From Granulicella cerasi (GTDB lineage: Bacteria > Acidobacteriota > Terriglobia > Terriglobales > Acidobacteriaceae), in the NCBI RefSeq assembly GCF_025685575.1, contig NZ_JAGSYD010000001.1:499852-563851 (forward strand): DNA of 64,000 nucleotides. Reading direction: 5' to 3'. Of the stretch, positions 34,431 to 41,767 are shown in pieces; within the stretch, counting starts at the first letter, position 1; the number at the start of each line of letters is the position of its first letter. The position numbers and the translations under genes are program-made. The notes below the pieces were generated by a model. That model did not search any database. It was not told the DNA's origin and was given only the letters and a program-made list of their open reading frames with translations.

Positions 34431-34580
34431 CTAGACGGCGCGCAGCTCTCGGACGAGAGACTTGACCGGATGCGTGGTGGCGTCTTTCGCTATCGTACCG
34501 AGCTTTTCGCCGCGTTTGAACATGAGAGCAGCGGCGACACCGCCCGAAATCACAAAACTCCAGAAAAAGATGCGACGCAT
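34431..34580 (-). CDS. 49-residue single-helix membrane protein
   Basis: The frame encodes 49 residues: a basic start (MRR), one hydrophobic helix (IFFWSFVISGGVAAALMF), then a basic soluble tail (KRGEKLGTIAKDATTHPVKS). A GAGGAG ribosome site sits 7 bases before the ATG. It is 9 bp from the Nth-like gene and should share its transcript. The YtxH-like pattern (helix then basic amphipathic tail) is suggestive but not diagnostic. Confidence 0.7.
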   Translation of the reverse strand: MRRIFFWSFVISGGVAAALMFKRGEKLGTIAKDATTHPVKSLVRELRAV

Positions 34581-34649
34581 AGCTGTTCTCCTCGATTCGT
34601 TTCAAGAAGTTGGATGCGCCGCGCGGGCTCTATCGTTGCTAAGCGTGCT

Positions 34650-34769
34650 GGGTGCCCCACGTCTCGATTCTTGAGACGTGGGAGAGCGAGGATGCTGGCT
34701 GTCTGAATGTTTCGGCCTCCAGAGATCTCTCTGGAAACCCAGGTCTCAGAGGCGAGACCTGGGGCACCC
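34650..34769. repeat. 120-bp GGGTGCCCC repeat unit with inverted ends
   Basis: The left end GGGTGCCCC (34650-34658) runs into the hairpin CCCACGTCTC/GAGACGTGGG, and the right hairpin CCCAGGTCTC/GAGACCTGGG runs into GGGGCACCC (34761-34769). It has the same architecture and flanking words (GAGAGCGAG, CTCTGGAAA) as the unit at 19440, but lacks its middle hairpin. It lies between the asparaginase stop and the small membrane gene. Confidence 0.85.
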
Positions 34770-34791
34770 GGGTTCGTGGCGGCGCAGGAGG

Positions 34792-35736
34792 TTACTCGTT
34801 GCAGGTGACGCCGAGTTCGAGGCCCTTCGCCGTCGCGACGCCCCAGGCCATGCGCGGCGTGTTGTGCGCGAGGCCGATGCGGCCATCGGGGCCGAGCAGG
34901 ATCATGCCGCCGTGGCCGCCGAGGCGGTCGTAGAGGTACGCGATGGCGTCCTTCGCCGCTTGCTCGGGCGAAGCGCCAGCGGCGACGCGATCGGTGGCCC
35001 ACTTGCCCAGCACGAGCTTCATGATCGGCTCGCCCCAGCCCGTGAGTGAGACGGCGGCGGAGTCGTTGTCCGCGTAGCAGCCGCAGCCGATCAGCGAGGA
35101 GTCGCCGACGCGGCCGGGAGACTTCGAGAGCGTGCCCCCGGTGGAGGTGCCGGCCGCAAGGTTGCCGAACTGGTCGAGCGCGACGGCGCCGACGGTGTCG
35201 TGCGAGTGCGCGGTGGGGTCCTGCGGGCCGGAGAAGGTCGTGTCCGGATGGCCTGCGGCTTCGGCGATCTGGAAGTCCATCAGGCGCTTCTGCTCGCGCG
35301 GCACGACGAGCTCCATGTTGTCGACGAGCCTCATGCCGTTCTGCGTGGCGAAGCGCTCGGCGCCGAGGCCGACGAAGTAGACGTGCGGCGACTTCTCCAG
35401 CACGAGACGCGCGGCCTGGATGGGATTCTTCAGCTTCTCCACGCAGGCGACGCCGCCAGCGCGGAGATCGCTGCCGTTCATCATCAGCGCGTCGCACTGC
35501 ACGCGGCCATCGCGGGTGAGGAAGCTGCCGGTGCCAGCGTCAAAGGTGTCATCGTCTTCCATCACGGTGATGGCGGCCTCGACGGCGTCGGTGGCGGTGC
35601 CGCCACGCTCAAGCGCAGCCCAACCCGCTGCAAGCGCGTTGCGGATGCCGTTTTCATGGACGCCGATGGCGTCGTCGGGCATGGCCCACGCGCCGCCGTG
35701 AATGACGAGGATCGGTTGGTGTGTCGGTACAGACAT
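34792..35736 (-). CDS. iaaA: Isoaspartyl peptidase/L-asparaginase (Ntn hydrolase, plant type)
   Basis: This 314-residue protein matches the plant-type asparaginase family: VIHGGAWAMPDD start, TDAVEAAITVMEDDDTFDAGTGS, self-cleavage and nucleophile Thr in SHDTVGAVALDQFGNLAAGTSTGG, then GRVGDSSLIGCGCYAD and GHGGMILLG. It should mature by autocleavage before the Thr into alpha and beta subunits and degrade isoaspartyl peptides and asparagine. A 16-bp palindrome covers the start codon; no ribosome site is evident. Confidence 0.92.
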   Translation of the reverse strand: MSVPTHQPILVIHGGAWAMPDDAIGVHENGIRNALAAGWAALERGGTATDAVEAAITVMEDDDTFDAGTGSFLTRDGRVQCDALMMNGSDLRAGGVACVEKLKNPIQAARLVLEKSPHVYFVGLGAERFATQNGMRLVDNMELVVPREQKRLMDFQIAEAAGHPDTTFSGPQDPTAHSHDTVGAVALDQFGNLAAGTSTGGTLSKSPGRVGDSSLIGCGCYADNDSAAVSLTGWGEPIMKLVLGKWATDRVAAGASPEQAAKDAIAYLYDRLGGHGGMILLGPDGRIGLAHNTPRMAWGVATAKGLELGVTCNE

Positions 35737-35743
35737 GTCTGTA
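35728..35743. promoter_or_regulatory. 16-bp perfect palindrome over the asparaginase start codon
   Basis: TACAGACATGTCTGTA is perfectly symmetric and contains the start codon of the minus-strand gene. Its outer arms (TACAG/CTGTA) equal those of the putative MarR operator at 14470, with one more base between. It may be an operator or chance. Confidence 0.3.
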
Positions 35744-35869
35744 TGAGTGTAGAACGATCACCTGCAGTTCTACATCCCATCGGTGCAGGAAGTCGTCATG
35801 GGTGGAAAGTCAAGGCGTGAGCCGCCTTGAAACACTTGTGACTTACGACTCCACACTTAAACTGCATCT

Positions 35870-36502
35870 CTACGCGATGCCCGCGAGCTTGCGCCGCTCC
35901 GTCTCCAGATACGTATAGCGCATGCGGTGGATCACGGTGATCGTCGAGAGCACCGCAAGCACCCACAGCGCGGCGGGCATCATGTCCCAGCGCTCGAAGA
36001 GGCCGCCGAGGATGATCAGCACGATGCGCTCGGGGCGCTCCATGAAGCCGACCTTGCAGGAGCCGATGAGCGCTTCAGCGCGGGCGCGCGTGTAGCTCAC
36101 CATCAGCGACGTGGTCATGACGAAGGCCACGAGGAAGACGTAGAAGTAGCGGTTGCCGCGCGCGTAGAAGACAAGCAGGCCGAAGAACAGCGCGACATCG
36201 GAGTAGCGGTCGAGCACGGAGTCAAAGAAGGCGCCGAAGACCGACACCTGATTGGTCTGGCGCGCGACGCGACCATCGACCATGTCGAAGAGGCCCGCGC
36301 CGATGATGACCAGCGACGCGTAGAGAAACATGCGGACGTAGTTTTCCTGCCGCGCGTAGCCGAAGAAGAACGCGGCCACGATGTTGATGAGCAGGCCGAT
36401 GAAGGTCAGGGTGTTCGGCGAGATCTTCGAGATCGCGAGGCCGTTCACGATCTTCTGCAGCAGCCAGCCGCTGCCCTTCCCAAATTGGCTTGTCCAGGTC
36501 AT
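35870..36502 (-). CDS. CDP-alcohol phosphatidyltransferase
   Basis: This 210-residue membrane enzyme has about six helices and the exact family motif D-G-X2-A-R-X8-G-X3-D-X3-D (DGRVARQTNQVSVFGAFFDS, then VLDRYSD) near residue 75. Such enzymes transfer a phosphoalcohol from CDP-diacylglycerol. The FMERPERIVLIILGG segment resembles phosphatidylinositol(-phosphate) synthases, so that is the best guess, but PgsA or PssA activity cannot be excluded. It is divergent from the prolyl oligopeptidase gene. Confidence 0.87.
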   Translation of the reverse strand: MTWTSQFGKGSGWLLQKIVNGLAISKISPNTLTFIGLLINIVAAFFFGYARQENYVRMFLYASLVIIGAGLFDMVDGRVARQTNQVSVFGAFFDSVLDRYSDVALFFGLLVFYARGNRYFYVFLVAFVMTTSLMVSYTRARAEALIGSCKVGFMERPERIVLIILGGLFERWDMMPAALWVLAVLSTITVIHRMRYTYLETERRKLAGIA

Positions 36503-36585
36503 GTTCGTCTTTCAGTTTACCGCTAACGGCGCAGCTTCGGCGCGCGTCGTAGACTATTCGCAATCTCGGCAATACAGGAGCGATC

Positions 36586-38694
36586 GTGAAGATCAGCAAT
36601 CTCGCGCGGGTTTTGGCGTTGGTGGCAGCGGTTTCGGCGGTGGGCGCTCGGGCGCAGCAGGCGCCGGAAGACAAGTATCTCTGGCTCGAAGACCCCACCG
36701 GGCCCAAGGCGATGCAGTGGGTGAACGCGGAGAACGCAAAGACCACCGCGAAGTTTGAGGCAGACCCGCGGTTTGCGAAGGACTATGCCGATGCACTGGC
36801 GATTCTGAACGATCCGCAGAAGCTCGCCATGCCGGGGCTGAAGCAGGATGTCGTGTACAACTCCTGGAACGATGCGCAGCACCTGCGCGGCCTGTTGCGC
36901 CGCACGTCGCTCGCGGATTACCTCACCGATGCGCCGCACTGGCAGCCGGTTCTGGATGTGGACGCGTTGAACAAGGAAGAGCATGCCAAGTGGGTTTCGC
37001 GCGGCATGAACTGCCTCTACCCCGGCAACGATATGTGCCTGGCGATGCTCTCGAACGGCGGCGAAGATGCCACCTCGGGCCGCGAGTTCGACTTGAAGGC
37101 GGCGAAGTTTGTGCCGGGCGGCTTCACGCTGCCGCGCAGCAAGAATCAGGTCGCCTGGCAGGACAAGGACACGTTGCTTATCGCGCGCGACTGGGGCGCC
37201 GGTACGGTGACGAACTCGGGCTATCCGTTTGTGGTGAAGCGCTGGAAGCGTGGCACGCCGCTCGAGTCGGCTGTCGAAGTCTTCCGTGGCGCTGAGACCG
37301 ATCAGCTCTACTCGGCGGGCTACGTGCTGCATGACGCCTCGGGGAACTCTGCGGTGCTCTTCCATCGCGGCGATACGTTCTTCACTTCGAAGACCTTCAT
37401 CGAAACGCCGAAGGGGCTGAAGCAGCTTGGCATTCCGGCGAAGGCATCGGTCGAGACGATGGTCGATGGCCGCGTGCTGATCCATACGCACGAAGACTGG
37501 AAGACGGATGCGGGCAAGCTGATCCCGGCGGGCTCGCTGGTGGAAGTGCCGCTGGTTGAGGTCAAGCGTGATCCTGAGCATCTGAAGCCGCACGTAGTCT
37601 TTGCGCCGACGGCCAAGGAGTTCCTGCAGACGGTGCGCGACACCCCGCATGGCTTGATCGTCACGACACTCGACAACGTGCAGGGCCGCGCGTATCTGTA
37701 CACGCCGACGACAAAGGGCTGGGCCTCGAAGCGTCTCGCACTGCCGGAGAACTCCGCGATTGCGATCGTCTCGACCGACGATCAGAGTGACCACTATGTG
37801 CTCAGCGTGACGAGCTTCCTCACTCCGACGACGCTGTACCTTGGCGATGCGAAGACGGGTGAGCTGAAGGTGATCAAGACCGCGCCAGCGCGCTTCGATG
37901 CGAGCAAGGATGAGGTCGAGCAGTTCTTCGCGACGTCGAAGGATGGCACGAAGGTGCCGTACTTTGTGGTGCATCCGAAGGGCATGAAGCTCGACGGCAT
38001 GAACCCGACGTTGCTCACGGCATATGGTGGCTTCGAGGTTTCGCGCACCCCCGCTTACAACGCGGTGGACGGCAAGCTGTGGTTGGAGAAGGGCGGGGTC
38101 TACGTGCTCGCGAACATTCGCGGCGGTGGCGAATTTGGCCCGGCGTGGCATGAGGCTGGACTGGACGTGAAGCGTCAGGTGGTCTATGACGACTTCGCGG
38201 CGGTGGGCGAAGACCTCATCCGCCGCAAGATCACGTCTGTGCCGCACCTCGGCATCATGGGCGGCTCCAACGGCGGCCTGCTGATGGGCGTGGAGATGAC
38301 GGAGCGTTCTGATCTTTGGAACGCTGTGATCATCGAAGTGCCGCTGCTCGACATGATCCGCATCTCGAAGATCGCGGCGGGTGCAAGCTGGGTCGGCGAG
38401 TACGGCTCGGTGGATGACCCCAAGGTGATGCAGTTCTGGCTCGACCACTCGCCGTACCACCAGTTGAAGCCGGGCGTGAAGTACCCCGAGCCCTTCATCT
38501 GGACGACGACGAAGGACGACCGCGTCGGCCCGCAGCATGCGCGCAAGTTTGCGGCGAAGATGGCCGAGCTTGGCTATCCGTATTACTTCTATGAAGTGAT
38601 CGAAGGCGGCCACGGCTCCGGCGCAGACGCCAAACAGACCGCGCACACCGATGCGATGAACTACGTCTATCTGAAGCAAAAGCTGATGAACTAG
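36586..38694 (+). CDS. Prolyl oligopeptidase family serine peptidase (S9A), exported
   Basis: This 702-residue protein has a signal peptide (about residues 1-23, ending VGARAQ), the S9A start YLWLEDPTGPKAMQWV, a seven-bladed propeller region and a C-terminal alpha/beta-hydrolase domain. The triad is Ser561 in GIMGGSNGGLLMG, Asp in TTKDDRVGPQHARKF and His676 in EGGHGSG. It should cut short Pro-containing peptides in the periplasm. The start is GTG with CAGGAG upstream. A strong terminator follows. Confidence 0.93.
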   Translation: MKISNLARVLALVAAVSAVGARAQQAPEDKYLWLEDPTGPKAMQWVNAENAKTTAKFEADPRFAKDYADALAILNDPQKLAMPGLKQDVVYNSWNDAQHLRGLLRRTSLADYLTDAPHWQPVLDVDALNKEEHAKWVSRGMNCLYPGNDMCLAMLSNGGEDATSGREFDLKAAKFVPGGFTLPRSKNQVAWQDKDTLLIARDWGAGTVTNSGYPFVVKRWKRGTPLESAVEVFRGAETDQLYSAGYVLHDASGNSAVLFHRGDTFFTSKTFIETPKGLKQLGIPAKASVETMVDGRVLIHTHEDWKTDAGKLIPAGSLVEVPLVEVKRDPEHLKPHVVFAPTAKEFLQTVRDTPHGLIVTTLDNVQGRAYLYTPTTKGWASKRLALPENSAIAIVSTDDQSDHYVLSVTSFLTPTTLYLGDAKTGELKVIKTAPARFDASKDEVEQFFATSKDGTKVPYFVVHPKGMKLDGMNPTLLTAYGGFEVSRTPAYNAVDGKLWLEKGGVYVLANIRGGGEFGPAWHEAGLDVKRQVVYDDFAAVGEDLIRRKITSVPHLGIMGGSNGGLLMGVEMTERSDLWNAVIIEVPLLDMIRISKIAAGASWVGEYGSVDDPKVMQFWLDHSPYHQLKPGVKYPEPFIWTTTKDDRVGPQHARKFAAKMAELGYPYYFYEVIEGGHGSGADAKQTAHTDAMNYVYLKQKLMN

Positions 38695-38713
38695 CGCGGC
38701 TTCACCAAGCAAG

Positions 38714-38750
38714 AAAACGCGGTACAGCAAGCGCTGTACCGCGTTTTATT
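38714..38750 (+). terminator. Intrinsic terminator after the prolyl oligopeptidase gene
   Basis: A 15-bp perfect stem AAAACGCGGTACAGC/GCTGTACCGCGTTTT with an AAGC loop, ending in T-rich DNA on both strands. It also lies just after the NYN gene stop on the opposite strand. Confidence 0.9.
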
Positions 38751-38760
38751 GCGCCCACGC

Positions 38761-39396
38761 TTATGCCCATTGCGGAGGACGTCGAATTATCTTGCCTCGA
38801 TTTCCCACCTCGAGGACTTCCGGAAACTGCGCGGCTCTGAGCCGTTCCGGCGTTACTGTTCGCACGAAGGAAGCATACTTTTTAAGAGACCCAGGTTCGC
38901 GTCCATCAAGGCTGACAATACCAATTGTTTTCGCCAACTCTTCTCTGACGATTCGCAAAGGCTCCAAGAGATCGGAATCTTGACTCAGCAGAAGAGCTAC
39001 ATCGAAATCATCTTTCCACGCGTCGTTGAGTAGGTGAGTGGCGAGGTTTACGTCGGAACCTTTCTCCTCCATATCTTCGATCTCAACGTGGGTGGGGCCA
39101 CCAGGCAATGGATCAGCTAGAGGACGCATCTTCCTGCGAGCTAGAAACGATCCATAGTGGATCTCAACCTGCGGAAGAGACTCCAAGGCTCTCAGATACA
39201 GCGCTTGCCGCACTGGATTTCCCGGGTCCTGCTTACCACTCACGCGTGCGGTGAAGTAGCGAATCTTGTGAATTTGATTCTCCGCCGAGAGGAGATTCAC
39301 GGCGAGTTCATGGATATTCAACCAGCGAAAAGGCGTGCGGCGCAGCGCACGGTAATAGAGGTTGAATCCATCAACATAGATCGACGTTCTGAGCAT
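38761..39396 (-). CDS. NYN-domain (LabA-like) putative ribonuclease
   Basis: This 211-residue protein has the NYN/PIN-like fold: the first catalytic Asp in SIYVDGFNLYYRAL, then KGSDVNLATHLLNDAW and FDVALLLSQDSDLLEPLRIV with further acidic residues, ending near IGIVSLDG. Members are metal-dependent RNases or RNA-binding proteins. The ATG at 39396 has AGAGGAA 5 bases upstream; a longer N-terminus lacks a ribosome site. Nothing nearby defines its target. GC is somewhat lower than in the neighbours, suggesting possible acquisition. Confidence 0.85.
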   Translation of the reverse strand: MLRTSIYVDGFNLYYRALRRTPFRWLNIHELAVNLLSAENQIHKIRYFTARVSGKQDPGNPVRQALYLRALESLPQVEIHYGSFLARRKMRPLADPLPGGPTHVEIEDMEEKGSDVNLATHLLNDAWKDDFDVALLLSQDSDLLEPLRIVREELAKTIGIVSLDGREPGSLKKYASFVRTVTPERLRAAQFPEVLEVGNRGKIIRRPPQWA

Positions 39397-39436
39397 TTGT
39401 TCCTCTACTCTGCTTGCTCCAATTGACATGCAAAAG

Positions 39437-39464
39437 CAGAAGCCACTCCGAAGAGTGGCTTCTG
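39437..39464 (-). terminator. Terminator downstream of greA
   Basis: A 12-bp perfect stem CAGAAGCCACTC/GAGTGGCTTCTG with loop CGAA; on the minus strand it is followed by CTTTTGC. It lies between greA and the NYN gene, both on the minus strand. Confidence 0.75.
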
Positions 39465-39553
39465 AACTGCCCTGACTTTTGAGTACAGAGCAGCGGGTGA
39501 GATTAGTGTAACAACGCGCGCGCACGATGTACGCAAAATTTACAGCACGAGAT

Positions 39554-40039
39554 CTATAGCGCGAGGTCTTCCGGCACGGTCTCGTGGATCGTGTAGAGCT
39601 TTTTGATTTCCATGATGCGCTTGCCGGTGGGAATGACGATGGTGACTTCGTCGCCGACTTCCTTGCCCAGCAGCGCGCGGCCGATCGGCGAGGTCGTCGA
39701 GATGAGGCCCTTGGCCACGTCCGCCTCTTCGCTCATCACGAGCTTGTAGGTGATCTCCTGGTCCTTGGCTTCCTCGTAGACCACGACGGTCGAGCCGAAG
39801 CCGACCTTGTCGGTGGGCAGGTTGTCGAGGTTCACCAGCGCGAGCTCGCCCATGCGCTTCTTCAGCTGGCCGAGGCGCGCGTTCACGAACTCCTGGCGCT
39901 GCTTGGCCATGTGGTACTCGGCGTTTTCGCTCAGATCGCCGAGCGCTACGGCCTTCTTGATCTCGGCGGGCAGCTCGGTAGTGAGCTCGTATTCGAGCAC
40001 TCGAATCTGCTCGGTCAGGGACTTCAGAATGTCTTGCAT
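39554..40039 (-). CDS. greA: Transcription elongation factor GreA
   Basis: This 161-residue factor has the N-terminal coiled coil (LTEQIRVLEYELTTELPAEI) with the acidic tip GDLSENAEYHMAKQRQ, whose Asp/Glu project into the RNA polymerase channel, and the C-terminal FKBP-like domain (TTSPIGRALLGKEVGDEVTI). It restarts backtracked RNA polymerase by stimulating transcript cleavage. A perfect TATAAT lies upstream at 40112. Confidence 0.95.
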   Translation of the reverse strand: MQDILKSLTEQIRVLEYELTTELPAEIKKAVALGDLSENAEYHMAKQRQEFVNARLGQLKKRMGELALVNLDNLPTDKVGFGSTVVVYEEAKDQEITYKLVMSEEADVAKGLISTTSPIGRALLGKEVGDEVTIVIPTGKRIMEIKKLYTIHETVPEDLAL

Positions 40040-40111
40040 ATGGCGTCTCGTTTCGAGCAGGCAAAAGCGCGCAACATGCAGCGACCCGAGCCTGCTTGGA
40101 CTGGATATTTC

Positions 40112-40117
40112 ATTATA
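40112..40117 (-). promoter_or_regulatory. Possible -10 element of the greA promoter
   Basis: A perfect TATAAT on the minus strand lies 73 bases before greA, in the 176-bp spacer after ruvX. No good -35 hexamer is visible at 16-18 bases, so confidence is limited. Confidence 0.45.
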
Positions 40118-40215
40118 AAGCGAGCCGTTTGCGGACCGGCACCTTAGCGCGGCGGTGAAGGCGATGGCGGGATTTCTATGGAGCTGCGGCTGGCGAGCTA
40201 TCAGGTAAGAGCGAG

Positions 40216-40689
40216 CTAAGCCTGGTCCGGATCGGGCAGCAGCGTTATGCCGTTCTGCTGGCTCATGAAGGCCTCGAGCAGCAGCACGGCGGCGACCTGG
40301 TCGATGAGGTCTTTGCGGTCGAGCCGCGCGGCATGGCCGGCGAAGCGGCTGGCGTGCCCGGTCTGCGTCAGCAATTCGTGGGCTTCGCGCGTGGTAAGGC
40401 GCTCGTCGAGCAGGTGATGCGTCAGCTCAGGATGCGCCGCGCGTACTTCTTCGGCGAAGGCGCGGGCCTTGGCGGCCTGCGGGCTTTCGGTGCCGTCGGC
40501 GTTGAGCGGCAGCCCTGCGACCACGACCGTCACTCCCCGCTGGCGAATAAAGCGCGCTACCGACTTCAGGTCAGCTTTCAGCGTCGTGCGATGCAGCGTG
40601 AAGAGCGGCTGCGCGGTCAGGCCGAGTTCGTCGGTGATGGCGAGGCCGATGCGGCGATCGCCGACGTCGAGTGCAAGGATGCGTTCCAC
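40216..40689 (-). CDS. ruvX: Holliday junction resolvase-like protein RuvX (YqgF)
   Basis: The frame from the GTG at 40689 gives 157 residues starting MERILALDVGDRRIGLAITD, the standard YqgF start with the first acidic residue, then VVVAGLPLNADGTES, HHLLDERLTTREA and DLIDQVAAVLLLEAF. YqgF has an RNase H fold and acts in 16S rRNA 5' end maturation and possibly on Holliday junctions. An ATG at 40728 would overlap the divergent gene and is less likely. Confidence 0.88.
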   Translation of the reverse strand: MERILALDVGDRRIGLAITDELGLTAQPLFTLHRTTLKADLKSVARFIRQRGVTVVVAGLPLNADGTESPQAAKARAFAEEVRAAHPELTHHLLDERLTTREAHELLTQTGHASRFAGHAARLDRKDLIDQVAAVLLLEAFMSQQNGITLLPDPDQA

Positions 40690-40726
40690 GGGTTTGAGTG
40701 TAGCTCTTCGCGCTAGACTCAGGGAC

Positions 40727-41764
40727 ATGCGAATGGCATGGGTTCTGGCGACGGCGTTGAGTGTGATGACGATGAGTGCGAAGGCACAGCAGCCTGCGGC
40801 GCAGGAGCCGCTGCCGGACGCCGACTCGGTGCTGAAGGTGCAGTCCAGCATCGTCTTCATCCCCACCACTGTGCAGACGAAGAAGGGCGAGGTTATCTAC
40901 GGCCTGCGTGCGGGGCAGTTCGTCGTGGAAGCCGACGGCGTGCCGCAGACTGTGATGCTCGACAACAGCGAAGATGTGCGCCCTGTCGCGCTTGCTGTGG
41001 TGGTGCAGTGCTCGCGGTCGTATGCGGACGAGTATCCGAAGATGCAGGGCGTGAACACGATGATCGAAGCGATGCTCGGCGGCGGACCCTCGCAGGTCGC
41101 GGTGCTCGACTTCGGTTCCGAGCCGGAGGTCATCACGAACTTCACCACGAACACCACGCGCCGCGAGCGCGCGCTGGGGAGCATCACGCCCTGCGACGAC
41201 GATCCGAAAGCCGCGATCTTCGACGCTGTGGCTGCGGCGAACAAGCTCTTTGAACGCATGGACCCGAAGGGCCGTCACGTCATTCTGCTGCTCAGCGAAA
41301 CGCGCGATCACGGCTCGAAGATCAAGGCGGAAGAGGTCATCCGCGCGCTCGGCAAGACCGATACGATCGTGGAGTCGCTGGCATACTCGCCGGGACGCGA
41401 CGCTGTCGTCGAAGACCTGAAGCACAGCGATGGCGCGGCCGGCGGACCTATCGGGCTGATCCTGATGGCGGTGCAGGCGCTGCGGAAGAATGTGTCGAAG
41501 GAACTGGCGCGCGAGAGCGGCGGCGAGTACATCAACTTCGGCTCGCAGCAGAAGTTCGATATGGGCCTGAACGGTCTGGCGAACCGCGTGGACAACTACT
41601 ATTTGCTCAGCTTTCAGCCACACTTTGCGCCCGGGCAAGGCGAGGCCGGCAACTTCCATCGCCTGACCGTAAAGCTGCCTGAGTATCCGAACGCAAACAT
41701 CCATCATCGCGAATCGTATTGGTCGGATGCTGCGGGGAACGCAGAGAAACCTGCGGCGAAGTAG
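40727..41764 (+). CDS. Secreted VWFA-related acidobacterial domain protein
   Basis: This 345-residue protein has a signal peptide (about residues 1-20, ending SAKAQQ) and the layout of the VWFA-related acidobacterial family: VFIPTTVQTKKGEVIYGLRAGQF, then DNSEDVRPVALAVVVQCSRS in the position of the MIDAS strand, and a C-terminal NYYLLSFQP region. The canonical DxSxS metal site reads QCSRS here, so the first Asp is lost. The family is abundant in Acidobacteriota; function is unknown, probably extracellular adhesion or signalling. Confidence 0.85.
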   Translation: MRMAWVLATALSVMTMSAKAQQPAAQEPLPDADSVLKVQSSIVFIPTTVQTKKGEVIYGLRAGQFVVEADGVPQTVMLDNSEDVRPVALAVVVQCSRSYADEYPKMQGVNTMIEAMLGGGPSQVAVLDFGSEPEVITNFTTNTTRRERALGSITPCDDDPKAAIFDAVAAANKLFERMDPKGRHVILLLSETRDHGSKIKAEEVIRALGKTDTIVESLAYSPGRDAVVEDLKHSDGAAGGPIGLILMAVQALRKNVSKELARESGGEYINFGSQQKFDMGLNGLANRVDNYYLLSFQPHFAPGQGEAGNFHRLTVKLPEYPNANIHHRESYWSDAAGNAEKPAAK

Positions 41765-41767
41765 CGC

